Assembly: GCF_963575615.1 (NCBI RefSeq)
Contig: NZ_CAUYTL010000001.1
Location: 62,001 to 126,000 of the forward strand
Source: Listeria_A hofi
Lineage (GTDB): Bacteria; Bacillota; Bacilli; Lactobacillales; Listeriaceae
Length of the DNA stretch: 64,000 bases
Reading direction: 5' to 3'
Below are positions 41,627 to 50,745 of this stretch, piece after piece. Numbering within the stretch: position 1 is the first letter of the stretch; each line of letters opens with the position of its first letter. The notes below the pieces were generated by a model. That model was not told the DNA's origin and searched no databases. It saw nothing but the letters and a program-made list of their open reading frames with translations. The position numbers were made by a program, and so were the translations under genes.

Positions 41627-44257
41627 TTAACCATCGCTCCCCACAATCTGATAGCTAATTACCAATTCATAAATCCCATCTAAAAGCTTTCTTTCTTGTG
41701 CCACAATCATTTTTTCTTTATTTTCTTTTACTACGTAGTCAATACCTAATGGAATATTAACCTTAGCGATATACAAACCTGGAGACTGTTGTTCCCACAT
41801 CAAACTGATTATTCCATAGTGCGACGCGATTTGTCCGCTAATATCGTGTAATCCTTTTGCAAAAAAAGGCTGAATTGTTAATAAGCTATGATCTCCACTT
41901 AATTTCAGACCAACTAAATCTTTAATGAACCATGTGCTAAACGAAGAAAACATTGCATGATTGATAGATGATTTTTCTTGAACAGCAGTAGTAGGGGTTG
42001 CAGGGAAATATTCACTAAGAACCCGATTCCCACTTTCTAACATCCCCTGATAACTTTCTGTAGAATCAAGCGTTAACCATTTAAAAATATTCCTGTTTTG
42101 TCCTAATTCGGGTAAAATTTCATAAGCCCATGACATCCCGAAAATTCCCATCGTTAACATCCACTTTTTTTCTTCAAGAAGAGCTAATAAATTACGCTCC
42201 ACCAGTTCTTTATTTTCATCAACCAATCCGCCATATAGCGCAAAAATATAACTTGATTGCGTGCCAGAAGCAAAAAATCCAGCTTCATGATAAAACTCTT
42301 CCACAATCTTATTTTTAACAGTTGCTATAGTATGATGCAATCGCTCCATGCGAATATTGTTTGGGTTCAACTTCTCAAATAAAGAACGATACGCTTGTAA
42401 AATAATCGCGTACATGGCGGCTGTACAGAAAAGCTGATCTGGAGTGTGTACTTTACCATCTATAATAACTGTATCACTTGAGCCCCAATCACCTAGGCAA
42501 CAATATTTAATATAGTCATATTCAAAGCTTAGTAAGTAATCAATATGTTTTTCTAGATTGTTTTGATACGATTTAACAAAGGAGAACGATTGAAACCTAG
42601 TAAGTAACACGTGTGCTATTTTTGGAAAAACTAATTGCCAACCGATGGATCCTGCACCATTCGAAGGCCCGTGAGTCATTATTCCAACATAAGGTGCTGT
42701 TTGAGTAATGCCTCCATGTACAGTCTGATTATTCGCAAAATCAATAAAAACTTTTTCCAATAAATTCTGTACATCAAATGAAACTAATTGTGAATCCAGC
42801 AAAGCTACGATATCTCCACCATATCCAAACCTTTCCCGTGAGCAGTCTTCAAAGTAAGAATGTATATTGTTTAATTTGGTATTAATTCCAGCTTGCCATA
42901 ACTCATTTAAGTCCTGATTGGAGGATGTGAACGTTGCTACTTCCTCTAGGTCTGTATGCACTTTATAAGCCACTAGATTACTAATTAACTGATCTGGAAA
43001 TACTGCACAGTCCTCTACTTCTATTTTTAAATAGCGGAAAGAGTGGTAGGTATATTCGTTTTCAAAGTGAAGTATTTCATTTTTCGTTTTATAAATGCAA
43101 TCTACTTGAATAATTGGATCATCATGATTTACTGATTTCGCCCCGTCATCTATCCCGTAAATTCCGCTAATACTTGTAGTGAAATCTAAATCTTGCGCAG
43201 CATCTATTGTTTCAGCAAAGCTCACCTTTAGCGCACCTAGAAACGATGGGCTAATATCCATAGCAATTTGCCCCGAAATCAGCTCAGTTACATCATAGAT
43301 TTGTTCATTCCCCTGCTGCTTCACTAGCTTCGGTCTAAATGCTTTCTTTCGTCTTACTTTAGGTATTTTACTAGGCAGTAATTGACCGCTCGGGCCATGA
43401 ATGATAACCGTTTGTGCTTCTCCTTTCTCCGCAGTGTCTATATACGTCTCCCCTATGTAGACATCATTGGCTAAGAACTGACCAAATTTCGCTTGCCAGT
43501 TTGAGTCTGTGTTTATTATTTCTTTTGTATTGCCTTCGTAGTTTATTGTCACCTGAGCTAGAAGACAAGGTTTCCCAATCGCCAAATGCTTCCGAACATT
43601 GTACTTCCCTAAAATATGAAGAGGTGCTGGATTATACCAACCATTTCCCAACTCCACTTGAATTATGTTTTCACCTTGCACAAGACTCTGACTAATGTCA
43701 AAAGTATCATAATAAACTGCATTATCATAATTTGTCACATCGCTCGTAAGATAGGTATCGTGTATACGTCTTCCATTGATTTTTAACGTATAATAACCTA
43801 ATCCTGAAAGATCAATAAAAGCAGTTTGTGGCTTTTTTTCTATCCGAAACAAGCGCTCTAGAATAATCGTTCGCTCTTCTTTAAAATATTCATACTCTTT
43901 TTTGATTGGATTATCTAAGCGAGTAATCCAACTAGCCGCTTTGATTCTTGGGTTGATTGAATAGAATTCTTTTTCTAATTCGATTACTTGGCCAGTTCCA
44001 TCTTCTATAAATAAGACAACAGTGAACCGCTCTCTATCCGCATGCAATAACGAAGCTGGGAGAGTAATCATTGTTCTTTTTTTACCCTCCTCTTGTTTTT
44101 TTTCGTGATAAATACACTTCCCATTATGCTTCACTTCTAATTGATAATGCATTTGACAAATATTCTCCTTACTCCAATCAATTACAATTTCTTTACAGAT
44201 GTCAATTGCGAGTGGTGCGTTCAAACCATTTATTTTTACTTTATTTATTTTTTTCAA
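41627..44257 (-). CDS. Alpha-L-rhamnosidase, glycoside hydrolase family 78
   Basis: 876 residues, releasing terminal alpha-L-rhamnose from glycosides. The order fits GH78: N-terminal beta domains (about 1-330), a linker, an (alpha/alpha)6 barrel and a C-terminal beta domain. The barrel opens with DCSRERFGYGGD (about 472-483), the family's acidic active-site block. No signal peptide, so it acts inside the cell on imported sugar. The start is TTG (44255-44257) with AAGGGGTG 5 bases upstream. First gene of the operon with the four PTS genes; probably regulated by the divergent AraC protein. AT-rich. Confidence 0.9.
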   Translation of the reverse strand: MKKINKVKINGLNAPLAIDICKEIVIDWSKENICQMHYQLEVKHNGKCIYHEKKQEEGKKRTMITLPASLLHADRERFTVVLFIEDGTGQVIELEKEFYSINPRIKAASWITRLDNPIKKEYEYFKEERTIILERLFRIEKKPQTAFIDLSGLGYYTLKINGRRIHDTYLTSDVTNYDNAVYYDTFDISQSLVQGENIIQVELGNGWYNPAPLHILGKYNVRKHLAIGKPCLLAQVTINYEGNTKEIINTDSNWQAKFGQFLANDVYIGETYIDTAEKGEAQTVIIHGPSGQLLPSKIPKVRRKKAFRPKLVKQQGNEQIYDVTELISGQIAMDISPSFLGALKVSFAETIDAAQDLDFTTSISGIYGIDDGAKSVNHDDPIIQVDCIYKTKNEILHFENEYTYHSFRYLKIEVEDCAVFPDQLISNLVAYKVHTDLEEVATFTSSNQDLNELWQAGINTKLNNIHSYFEDCSRERFGYGGDIVALLDSQLVSFDVQNLLEKVFIDFANNQTVHGGITQTAPYVGIMTHGPSNGAGSIGWQLVFPKIAHVLLTRFQSFSFVKSYQNNLEKHIDYLLSFEYDYIKYCCLGDWGSSDTVIIDGKVHTPDQLFCTAAMYAIILQAYRSLFEKLNPNNIRMERLHHTIATVKNKIVEEFYHEAGFFASGTQSSYIFALYGGLVDENKELVERNLLALLEEKKWMLTMGIFGMSWAYEILPELGQNRNIFKWLTLDSTESYQGMLESGNRVLSEYFPATPTTAVQEKSSINHAMFSSFSTWFIKDLVGLKLSGDHSLLTIQPFFAKGLHDISGQIASHYGIISLMWEQQSPGLYIAKVNIPLGIDYVVKENKEKMIVAQERKLLDGIYELVISYQIVGSDG

Positions 44258-44356
44258 ATGTACACCCCTTACTGTCTGCTATATTTTAAGCTCATCTTTA
44301 CCACTGCTTTTTCTAGAGAAATAAAATCGATTAATAACAAATGATGCAGCCTACCA

Positions 44357-44385
44357 TTGACATTTTCAGATGGAGTAGTTAAAGT
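44357..44385 (+). promoter_or_regulatory. Promoter of the AraC-family regulator gene
   Basis: A consensus -35 TTGACA (44357-44362) and TAAAGT (44380-44385) are 17 bases apart. The predicted start point falls in the cre-like site at 44388-44401. Confidence 0.65.
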
Positions 44386-44387
44386 AA

Positions 44388-44401
44388 TGATAACGCTAAC
44401 A
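44388..44401. promoter_or_regulatory. cre-like site (CcpA operator)
   Basis: TGATAACGCTAACA matches the catabolite-responsive element consensus TGWAANCGNTNNCA with one mismatch. It lies in the rhamnosidase/AraC intergenic region at the predicted start point of the AraC gene, where CcpA binding would repress. Confidence 0.6.
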
Positions 44402-44488
44402 AATTTATTGTAGCAAAATCCATCACATTTTATAATATCATTTTACGACAAATTGACTAACCGTTTTTTACCCAGGAAGGATTTTATT

Positions 44489-45538
44489 ATGAAAAAAAGC
44501 GAAATAAATAATTATCTGCACCAACTAACAGAGCGAGAAAAACTGTACAAAAATAATCAAACATTGGAATCAGCGGATGAGTATTCTGATTTTGAGGTAT
44601 ATACGAATCCATCAGGGGACAGTATTTTCAAATATACATTTGAAAAGCATCTACAAAAGGCTATTGATTCCAACACGCACATATCAACACATCTACGTAC
44701 TTCTCCACTCTTGGTCTTTAAGCATAATCGCTATGCATACACGCCTTTGCATTCTCATGACTTTATTGAAATTAACTATGTGTATAACGGCCAAGCCCAT
44801 ATCACTATTGACGGCACTACGCTTATATTAGAAAAAGGGGACTTATGTATTTTGGACACGGATGTTGTACATCGAATCTCCAATACTTCTGATTCTGATA
44901 TTTTAGTGAATATTTTGATGAAAAAAGAGTACTTTTCATCAAATATGTTAAATCGTCTGGCCTCTAATAATATTATTTCAGAATTTGCAGTCCGATCTAT
45001 TTCTGAAACCCATAGCCATGACCAATACATTATTTTTACCACCGAAGATAGCGAAATAATACAAGATGCAATGAATGGTTTATTAGTATATTATTTGGAC
45101 CCAGTATCTTACTCACCAGACGCTATCGATGCTTACATGATTATCATTTTTTCTGAGTTATTAAAGTCCTATACACAAAAAAAATCATTAGAATGCCGTA
45201 GTACTAATCAGCAGTATATTGGCGATATTCTTCAATATATCGAGAAAAATTATGCAACATGTTCGCTAGCAGATGTCGCAGCTCACTTCAATTTCAATGC
45301 TAGCTATCTAAGTCGTTATCTCAAAAAGCAGACAGGTACCACCTTCATGAAAATGATTCAAGATATACGACTCAACCACGCTTGTGCGTTACTTAAAAAT
45401 TCAACTTATTCTATCGAGGAAATTTGTCAGCAAATTGGCTATCGGAACCTTACCTTTTTTTATAAAAAATTCACCGCAACATTCCACTGTACCCCAAAAA
45501 AATATCGAAATAGCTATCGGAAAGTAGTGGAAGAATGA
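44489..45538 (+). CDS. AraC-family transcriptional regulator of the rhamnosidase/PTS cassette
   Basis: 349 residues. An N-terminal cupin-type ligand domain (HSHDFIEINYVYNG region, about 90-180) is followed by a C-terminal double helix-turn-helix (about 255-345: SLADVAAHFNFNASYLSRYL and SIEEICQQIGYRNLTFFYKKF, ending CTPKKYR). I start at the ATG at 44489 with AGGAAGG 8 bases before it; an upstream in-frame codon has none. Divergent from the rhamnosidase operon, so most likely its activator in response to the imported sugar or rhamnose. Confidence 0.9.
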   Translation: MKKSEINNYLHQLTEREKLYKNNQTLESADEYSDFEVYTNPSGDSIFKYTFEKHLQKAIDSNTHISTHLRTSPLLVFKHNRYAYTPLHSHDFIEINYVYNGQAHITIDGTTLILEKGDLCILDTDVVHRISNTSDSDILVNILMKKEYFSSNMLNRLASNNIISEFAVRSISETHSHDQYIIFTTEDSEIIQDAMNGLLVYYLDPVSYSPDAIDAYMIIIFSELLKSYTQKKSLECRSTNQQYIGDILQYIEKNYATCSLADVAAHFNFNASYLSRYLKKQTGTTFMKMIQDIRLNHACALLKNSTYSIEEICQQIGYRNLTFFYKKFTATFHCTPKKYRNSYRKVVEE

Positions 45539-45576
45539 TTTTCACTATTAAGTCTACAAAAAAGAAAGAGCTAGCT

Positions 45577-45830
45577 CATAATCCAAATAAATCGGCGACA
45601 AGCCGCTCGCACTGTTGGGCTGTTCGAATAAAATGAGTTACAGCACCAATATGCATGAGAGCAGAGCGAGCATATAACCCATCAGTGGCTGTTCAAAATA
45701 AGATTCGTTACAGTCTCAATATAAGCGTGCACAACAAGATACGAAACAAATACTCCCGCTCGTTTTTTGCAAAGCAAGATTCACACCCTACTCGAAAAAA
45801 GAATGTGTGATATCTTGCTTTTTTCATGTG
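45577..45830. repeat. Dispersed intergenic repeat, copy 2 (about 250 bp)
   Basis: It begins CATAATCCAAATAAATCGGCGACAAGC-like (blocks shared with copy 1 on its minus strand) and contains GCTCGCA. It ends in the same hairpin as copy 1 (GCAAGATTCACA...). The middle differs from copy 1: it holds a degenerate 69-bp tandem repeat starting GGCTGTTC at 45618 and 45687. The block 45638-45690 resembles the 79-bp repeats at 30 kb (33 of 45 identical bases over 45638-45682, no gaps). Confidence 0.7.
45771..45824 (+). terminator. Terminator-like hairpin at the end of repeat copy 2
   Basis: Arms AAGCAAGATTCACAC (45772-45786) and GTGTGATATCTTGCTT (45805-45820) run into six T. It may end AraC-gene transcripts. 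The same hairpin is part of repeat copy 1. Confidence 0.65.
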
Positions 45831-45860
45831 AAAAAGTGTTTTATACCTACCTCTTCAAAA

Positions 45861-47117
45861 TTAGCGCAATGCTGCATTATTTCCAGCCAAACGCCCTGTC
45901 ACAAGCGCACACGTAATATTATAACCACCCGTGTATCCGTTAATATCTAGTATTTCGCCGCAGAAAAATAAGCCTGGCATTAGCTTCGATTGCATCTCTT
46001 TGGGCATAATTTCCTTCACAGAAACGCCACCACCTGTCACAAAGGCCTTCTCAAAATCTAGTGTCCCATTCACTTGGAATGTAAATTTCTTCAATGCTTC
46101 GATAAATGCCTGCCATTTTTTCTGTGCCACTGAGATACAATCCGCATCGATATCAATTTCCGCACGTTCCAATAAAAATACTAGCATTCGTTCTTGCATG
46201 ATTGATTTCAGCGCATTTTTCACAGCCTTTTTAGGATTATCCTTCACAAATCCCATTACTTCATGTTCCAACGCTCCCTTTGCTACATCAGGAAAAAAGT
46301 CAATCATCATGGTCAATTCCGGAACGGCGAATTTTTTTAATCCTTGGATCACAAATTGACTACATCGAAGTGCTGCTGGTCCTGATACACCGAAATGTGT
46401 AAATATCATATCCATTTGGTGCGTGATAATCGGTTTTCCTTTTGGATTCAATACAGAAAGCGCCACGTCACGTAAAGAAATCCCTTGTAATACCCTACTT
46501 CTGATGAATGATTCACGCGAAGTAATTGGCACCTCTGTCGGATATAATTCCGTAATGGTGTGCCCTGCCTCTTTTGCCCACGCGTAGCCATCTCCGGTTG
46601 AACCAGTTCGTGGTACTGATTTCCCACCAACAGCTATGATAACAGCTGACGCGCCAATTTCCTGTCCATCCATCAGTGTAACCCCAGCAACTTGCCCATC
46701 TTGATAGTTCACGCGCTTTACCGGTGTTTTCATGTAAATCTTCACATGTAGCTTATCGAGCCTCGAAATCATCGCATCTGCAACAGAGCGCGCGCTGTCC
46801 GTTACGGGAAACATCCGTCCATGATCCTCCTCTTTTAATGCAACGCCTAGTTTTTCAAAAAAGGCAATGATATCTTCATTATTGAACTCCGAAAACGGGC
46901 TATACATAAAACGACCATTTCCCGGTATATTCTTAATAATTTCATCTGCTGGCTTACGATTCGTCACATTGCAACGACCGCCACCAGATAAAATCAGTTT
47001 TCTACCCAATTTTGGGCCTTTTTCAACGAGCAATACTCGCTTATTCTTCTCTGCTGCTGCGATGGCTGCCATAAGTCCAGAAGGCCCGCCACCGATAACA
47101 ATGACATCAAAATCCAT
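45861..47117 (-). CDS. HI0933/BaiN-family FAD-dependent oxidoreductase
   Basis: 418 residues. FAD motif VIGGGPSGLMAAIAAA at 7-22, the family block LGRKLILSGGGRCNVTN at about 37-53, and FFCGEILDINGYTGGYN near the C terminus. A flavoprotein of unknown substrate found in most Firmicutes. Monocistronic by context, with a terminator-like hairpin between it and the upstream metallopeptidase gene. Confidence 0.9.
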   Translation of the reverse strand: MDFDVIVIGGGPSGLMAAIAAAEKNKRVLLVEKGPKLGRKLILSGGGRCNVTNRKPADEIIKNIPGNGRFMYSPFSEFNNEDIIAFFEKLGVALKEEDHGRMFPVTDSARSVADAMISRLDKLHVKIYMKTPVKRVNYQDGQVAGVTLMDGQEIGASAVIIAVGGKSVPRTGSTGDGYAWAKEAGHTITELYPTEVPITSRESFIRSRVLQGISLRDVALSVLNPKGKPIITHQMDMIFTHFGVSGPAALRCSQFVIQGLKKFAVPELTMMIDFFPDVAKGALEHEVMGFVKDNPKKAVKNALKSIMQERMLVFLLERAEIDIDADCISVAQKKWQAFIEALKKFTFQVNGTLDFEKAFVTGGGVSVKEIMPKEMQSKLMPGLFFCGEILDINGYTGGYNITCALVTGRLAGNNAALR

Positions 47118-47138
47118 TATAAACCCCTTCTCCCCAAC

Positions 47139-47161
47139 AAAAAACGCCCATCCCAGAGCGT
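47139..47161 (-). terminator. Terminator after the YugP-like gene
   Basis: On the minus strand ACGCTC pairs with GGGCGT around a 6-base loop and is followed by six T. It lies between the metallopeptidase stop and the flavoprotein start. Confidence 0.7.
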
Positions 47162-47172
47162 CTTTTGTTACA

Positions 47173-47856
47173 CTAATTTCGATTCATACCTGTAAAAATT
47201 AAAACCAATCTCAAAAGCTCTAAAACGGCTACTGCCATTGCTGCAACGTATGTCATTGCGGCTGCACTTAGCACTTTACGCGCTTGCGGTAATTCATCTG
47301 GCTCAACAAGACCGAGCTGATTAATCTGCACAAGTGCGCGTTTAGAAGCATCGAACTCAACTGGCAAAGTAATCAATTGGAACAAGACGCCGATTGCCAT
47401 TAAAACAATTCCAATTAACATCATATTCGGCAATGTTGCCAACATCCCAATAATTAAGAACACCCATGAGGCATTCGAACTAAACATTGTAATCGGAACA
47501 AGCGCTGAACGAAAACGCATGAAGGAATAGTTCTGTGCATCTTGAATTGCATGTCCAACTTCATGTGCCGCTACCGCCGTTCCCGCAATTGAACGACCAT
47601 TGAAATTCGCTGATGATAAGAAAACTGCTTTTTTACGAGGATCGTAGTGATCGCTCAATACACCACCTGTTTCTTGAACCGGAACATGAGACAAACCGTT
47701 CGCATCCAAAATTTGGCGTGCCACTTGCGCACCCGTCAACCCTGTGCGAATCGCAACTTTTGAATAATGTGAATACGTACTTTTCACACGGTATTGCGCC
47801 CATAATGGTATTAGCGCTACAATCAAAAAATAAATAATATACATTTGAATACTCAT
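47173..47856 (-). CDS. Membrane zinc metallopeptidase, YugP family
   Basis: 227 residues: an N-terminal membrane segment, a catalytic part with zinc motif HEVGH in AVAAHEVGHAIQDA (about 97-101), then three membrane segments and the glutamate of PVEFDASKRAL as likely third ligand. Substrate unknown. Located between ypjA and the flavoprotein on the same strand. Confidence 0.9.
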   Translation of the reverse strand: MSIQMYIIYFLIVALIPLWAQYRVKSTYSHYSKVAIRTGLTGAQVARQILDANGLSHVPVQETGGVLSDHYDPRKKAVFLSSANFNGRSIAGTAVAAHEVGHAIQDAQNYSFMRFRSALVPITMFSSNASWVFLIIGMLATLPNMMLIGIVLMAIGVLFQLITLPVEFDASKRALVQINQLGLVEPDELPQARKVLSAAAMTYVAAMAVAVLELLRLVLIFTGMNRN

Positions 47857-47928
47857 TCTATATCCCCATCCTAACTACTGCGTATTACTATTAATTATAT
47901 AGGAGAAAGCGCCAAACCTCAACACTTT

Positions 47929-48522
47929 TTAGCCTTCATGAGGAAATTCTAATTTAAAAGCATTCTTTTTCAGCGTTTTTTCATAAACAGTCCATAGAAC
48001 AAAAATCGTCAGCCAAAATGTACAATAACCGATCGTTGTCAAATAAACATCTAACCCTCCATAAATGGGCATCTGGCCAAATAAATAGTCAATGACATCA
48101 TTATGTAAGACCCAAATCGCCGCAATCGCAAAATGCTCAAACTTAATGCGATAAAACGGAGCGTAAACAAGCCCCTGAATTGCCATCAAACCATGCGACG
48201 TCAACAGCATTAAGCTCATCATATCTAAATAACCCAGATTTATCATGTAAGCAATATTCATTCCAACTGCCCATAATCCATATTTCACTAAACAAACAAA
48301 TGCCAATGCCTCCATTAATGGCCAATGTTTCTTTGCTAGCCAAGCCATCAATACAAATACAAAAAACAAAATTGCTGTCGGACTATCCGGTACAAAAATC
48401 CAAAACCGCGGTTCGGTAATTTTCAATTGAGGAATGTACCAAATGTATCCATATACAGCCCCCAATAAATTAACAAGGAACAATAATCGCAAAAACGACT
48501 TGTTCGCTAAGTAACGATACAT
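47929..48522 (-). CDS. ypjA: YpjA-like membrane protein (DUF1405)
   Basis: About 197 residues with six membrane segments, including VKYGLWAVGMNIAYM and the conserved LLTSHGLMAIQGL. Function unknown; conserved between ypiB and ypjB/C in Bacillus. The ATG at 48520-48522 follows GGGGGTG. The ypiB terminator lies upstream, so it probably has its own promoter. Confidence 0.85.
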   Translation of the reverse strand: MYRYLANKSFLRLLFLVNLLGAVYGYIWYIPQLKITEPRFWIFVPDSPTAILFFVFVLMAWLAKKHWPLMEALAFVCLVKYGLWAVGMNIAYMINLGYLDMMSLMLLTSHGLMAIQGLVYAPFYRIKFEHFAIAAIWVLHNDVIDYLFGQMPIYGGLDVYLTTIGYCTFWLTIFVLWTVYEKTLKKNAFKLEFPHEG

Positions 48523-48582
48523 CACACACCCCCATCTAAAACGCTCCCTCCTATAATACCAGAAAAGTTACGAAACTTAAAT

Positions 48583-48618
48583 AAAAGCACCTGCCACATA
48601 TGGAAAGGACAGGTGCTA
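48583..48618 (-). terminator. ypiB terminator
   Basis: Stem AGCACCTG / CAGGTGCT with a 16-base inner region, followed by TTTATTT on the minus strand. Confidence 0.82.
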
Positions 48619-48624
48619 TACGAT

Positions 48625-49158
48625 TCAATTATACTGCTTAAATTGTTCCATCAAACTTTGAAACCGCTCTTCATCATGCGCATCAAGTGCTGCATCGATT
48701 TCTAGCAACAATTTCTCTTTTGAAAAATGTTCCACAACTGTGTCCAAAAACTGCGATGCAATTTCCTTCTCCTTATCTGAAATAAGTAGCTCTTCAAATG
48801 GGTTATCCTCGCGCACAAAAGCATAACGTGGCGATGTCAAACTCTCTGGAAAATGTAATTGAATATAAATATCCTCATCCCAGTTTAAGCGAATATCATG
48901 GAATGCCTTCTCTGGATCTGTTGTTACAATATTTCCTTTAAAGAAACGAAACGGCTCATCATCCACCCCGAGAGCAGTGAGTACCAGTCCACGAGGGCAC
49001 CCTTCTGCATTATCAACGAAGTGAACATATTTCATAATTTGATCATGACCCGCTATATAATTTAGAATCCACATAGATTCTCTAATTTTCATCTGGTGCT
49101 TATTTAATAACCATCTAACAAATTCCTTCTTGTCTTCAATGCTAATTGATGCTTTCAT
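48625..49158 (-). CDS. ypiB: UPF0302 family protein YpiB with IDEAL domain
   Basis: 177 residues. The UPF0302 domain (about 1-125; RESMWILNYIAGHDQIM and RGLVLTALG) is followed by a C-terminal IDEAL motif LLLEIDAALDAHDEERF. Role unknown; YpiA and YpiB have been connected with respiratory and aromatic-operon neighbours only by location. I start at the ATG with AAGGAGTG upstream; an in-frame GTG three codons earlier exists. Confidence 0.85.
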   Translation of the reverse strand: MKASISIEDKKEFVRWLLNKHQMKIRESMWILNYIAGHDQIMKYVHFVDNAEGCPRGLVLTALGVDDEPFRFFKGNIVTTDPEKAFHDIRLNWDEDIYIQLHFPESLTSPRYAFVREDNPFEELLISDKEKEIASQFLDTVVEHFSKEKLLLEIDAALDAHDEERFQSLMEQFKQYN

Positions 49159-49188
49159 TTCACTCACTCCTTCCCATTAAAATGGGGA

Positions 49189-50439
49189 TTAATAACCTAA
49201 CAAACTTAAAATTTCCTCATCACCAGGCTCAAACCTCAAATACTTTGCCAATACTTCCTCTGACTTAGCAATATCACCATCTTCACGTAAAAATAAGCCA
49301 AACTCTTTTAAGAATGTTGGGTTCTCACTAAAATGAGGATACGCCAATTCATAGCTTTCTTTTGCTTTATTATAGATATCTAGCTCCTGATATGCAACAC
49401 TTACGTCCCAAAAAATTTGCGGTTCCGTGACAATTTCACTTTCCAACGACTCCACGAGTTCCACAATCCCCTCATAATCATCCTTCTTAAGCAAAATTTT
49501 GTTCACTTCTAAAATCGCCTCAATAAACTCTGGATCAAGCGCAATTGCCTGACGGAAATAGTGTTCCGCATCTGCAACCCGATCATTTTTCCAAGCTAAT
49601 TTTCCAGCTTCTAAAAACAGTTCCTTATTGAATTCATCTTGTTTCAAGCCATCTACTAAAGCTTCTAGCGCCTTCTCTTGCTCGCCGTTTTCTTCATAAC
49701 TCTTTGCAAGGTACGTATAAAGTGTTGTAAATCCTGGATCATGCTCCTTTAAACGCTCCAAAGACGAAATTGCCTTTGTATAATCTTTCGCCTGAAAACT
49801 CGTCAATCCAAGCCCAAATAACGTATTCACATCTTCTTGTTCCGCAATCGCCATCTCATAGTAACGAATCGCTTCTTCAAACGATCCACTACTCGCTAAG
49901 CTCTCCGCAATTCGTTCAAAAATTTGACTCCCAGCAATCTCTGTCACACCAGCGTCAAGAACCGCCTGATAACTCTGAACCGCCGATGCGAACTTAGCCG
50001 TTGACAAGTAAAACTCACCTAGCGCAAAATCAATCACTGCCTCATTTGGCAATAAACTTTTCGCCTGTTGTAACTTCGCCTCTGTCACTTCGAAAAGACC
50101 TTGCATCTGATATAAATCAGCCAATACCAGTAAGCTCTCCGGATACGCCTCATCTTGCGCATTAACCTGTTCTAAATACGCCATAGCACCCTCAATATCA
50201 TCCTTTTCAATTGCAACCTCTGCTGCGCGAACCAGTAATTCTCCCTCATCCTTGTACTTCGCAAGCAAAAGTTCATACAAATCTTCCGCTTCCTCCAAAA
50301 AACCTAATTGCATTAATTGCTCTGCCAGAAAGTATTGTTCTTCATCCGTCCCATCCTGTAAGGTTTGCTTAAAATATTTCTGCGCCTCAGGTAAGTTTTC
50401 CTGCTCTAAGGCCGCTAACATCTGCTCTGCAAATTTCAT
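49189..50439 (-). CDS. ypiA: Tetratricopeptide-repeat protein YpiA
   Basis: 416 residues made almost wholly of TPR helices (for example EEQYFLAEQLMQLGFLEEAE and AIRYYEMAIAEQED). A cytoplasmic scaffold type with no catalytic domain. Strongly acidic. The second of two ATG codons is preferred because AGGAG lies 7 bases before it. Own promoter at 50479-50507; ypiB follows after 30 bases. Confidence 0.88.
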   Translation of the reverse strand: MKFAEQMLAALEQENLPEAQKYFKQTLQDGTDEEQYFLAEQLMQLGFLEEAEDLYELLLAKYKDEGELLVRAAEVAIEKDDIEGAMAYLEQVNAQDEAYPESLLVLADLYQMQGLFEVTEAKLQQAKSLLPNEAVIDFALGEFYLSTAKFASAVQSYQAVLDAGVTEIAGSQIFERIAESLASSGSFEEAIRYYEMAIAEQEDVNTLFGLGLTSFQAKDYTKAISSLERLKEHDPGFTTLYTYLAKSYEENGEQEKALEALVDGLKQDEFNKELFLEAGKLAWKNDRVADAEHYFRQAIALDPEFIEAILEVNKILLKKDDYEGIVELVESLESEIVTEPQIFWDVSVAYQELDIYNKAKESYELAYPHFSENPTFLKEFGLFLREDGDIAKSEEVLAKYLRFEPGDEEILSLLGY

Positions 50440-50478
50440 CATTTATCTCCTCACATCTATTCCTAGTTTCGTAGGCTT

Positions 50479-50507
50479 ATTATAACGGAAAGGTCAAAAC
50501 AAGTCAA
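50479..50507 (-). promoter_or_regulatory. Promoter of ypiA-ypiB
   Basis: TTGACT (50502-50507) and TATAAT (50479-50484), on the minus strand, with 17-base spacing. Together with the aroA terminator it separates ypiAB from the aromatic operon. Confidence 0.8.
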
Positions 50508-50686
50508 ACAGTCTTTTTTTTTTGATACTATAATTATGTTGCCTTCTACCATCGAATCAAACAGCTTTTTCTACTTAACTATATCCTACTCATCCAATCT
50601 GTGCGATATCCTGAATTTCCACCCATTACACGCATTACCATTGTGGCATGCACAAATTAGATCTTGTTATATTAAATAGTGCATAC

Positions 50687-50733
50687 AAAAAAAATAAAAT
50701 GTTGCGCACGTTTCTACTACGTGTACAGCATTT
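50687..50733 (-). terminator. Terminator of the aromatic operon (after aroA)
   Basis: Arms AATGCTGTACACGT and ACGTGCGCAACATT (two mismatches) run into a T-rich tract on the minus strand. The 240 bases between it and the ypiA promoter region hold nothing else that I can name. Confidence 0.82.
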
Positions 50734-50745
50734 TAGTTTTTCAAA

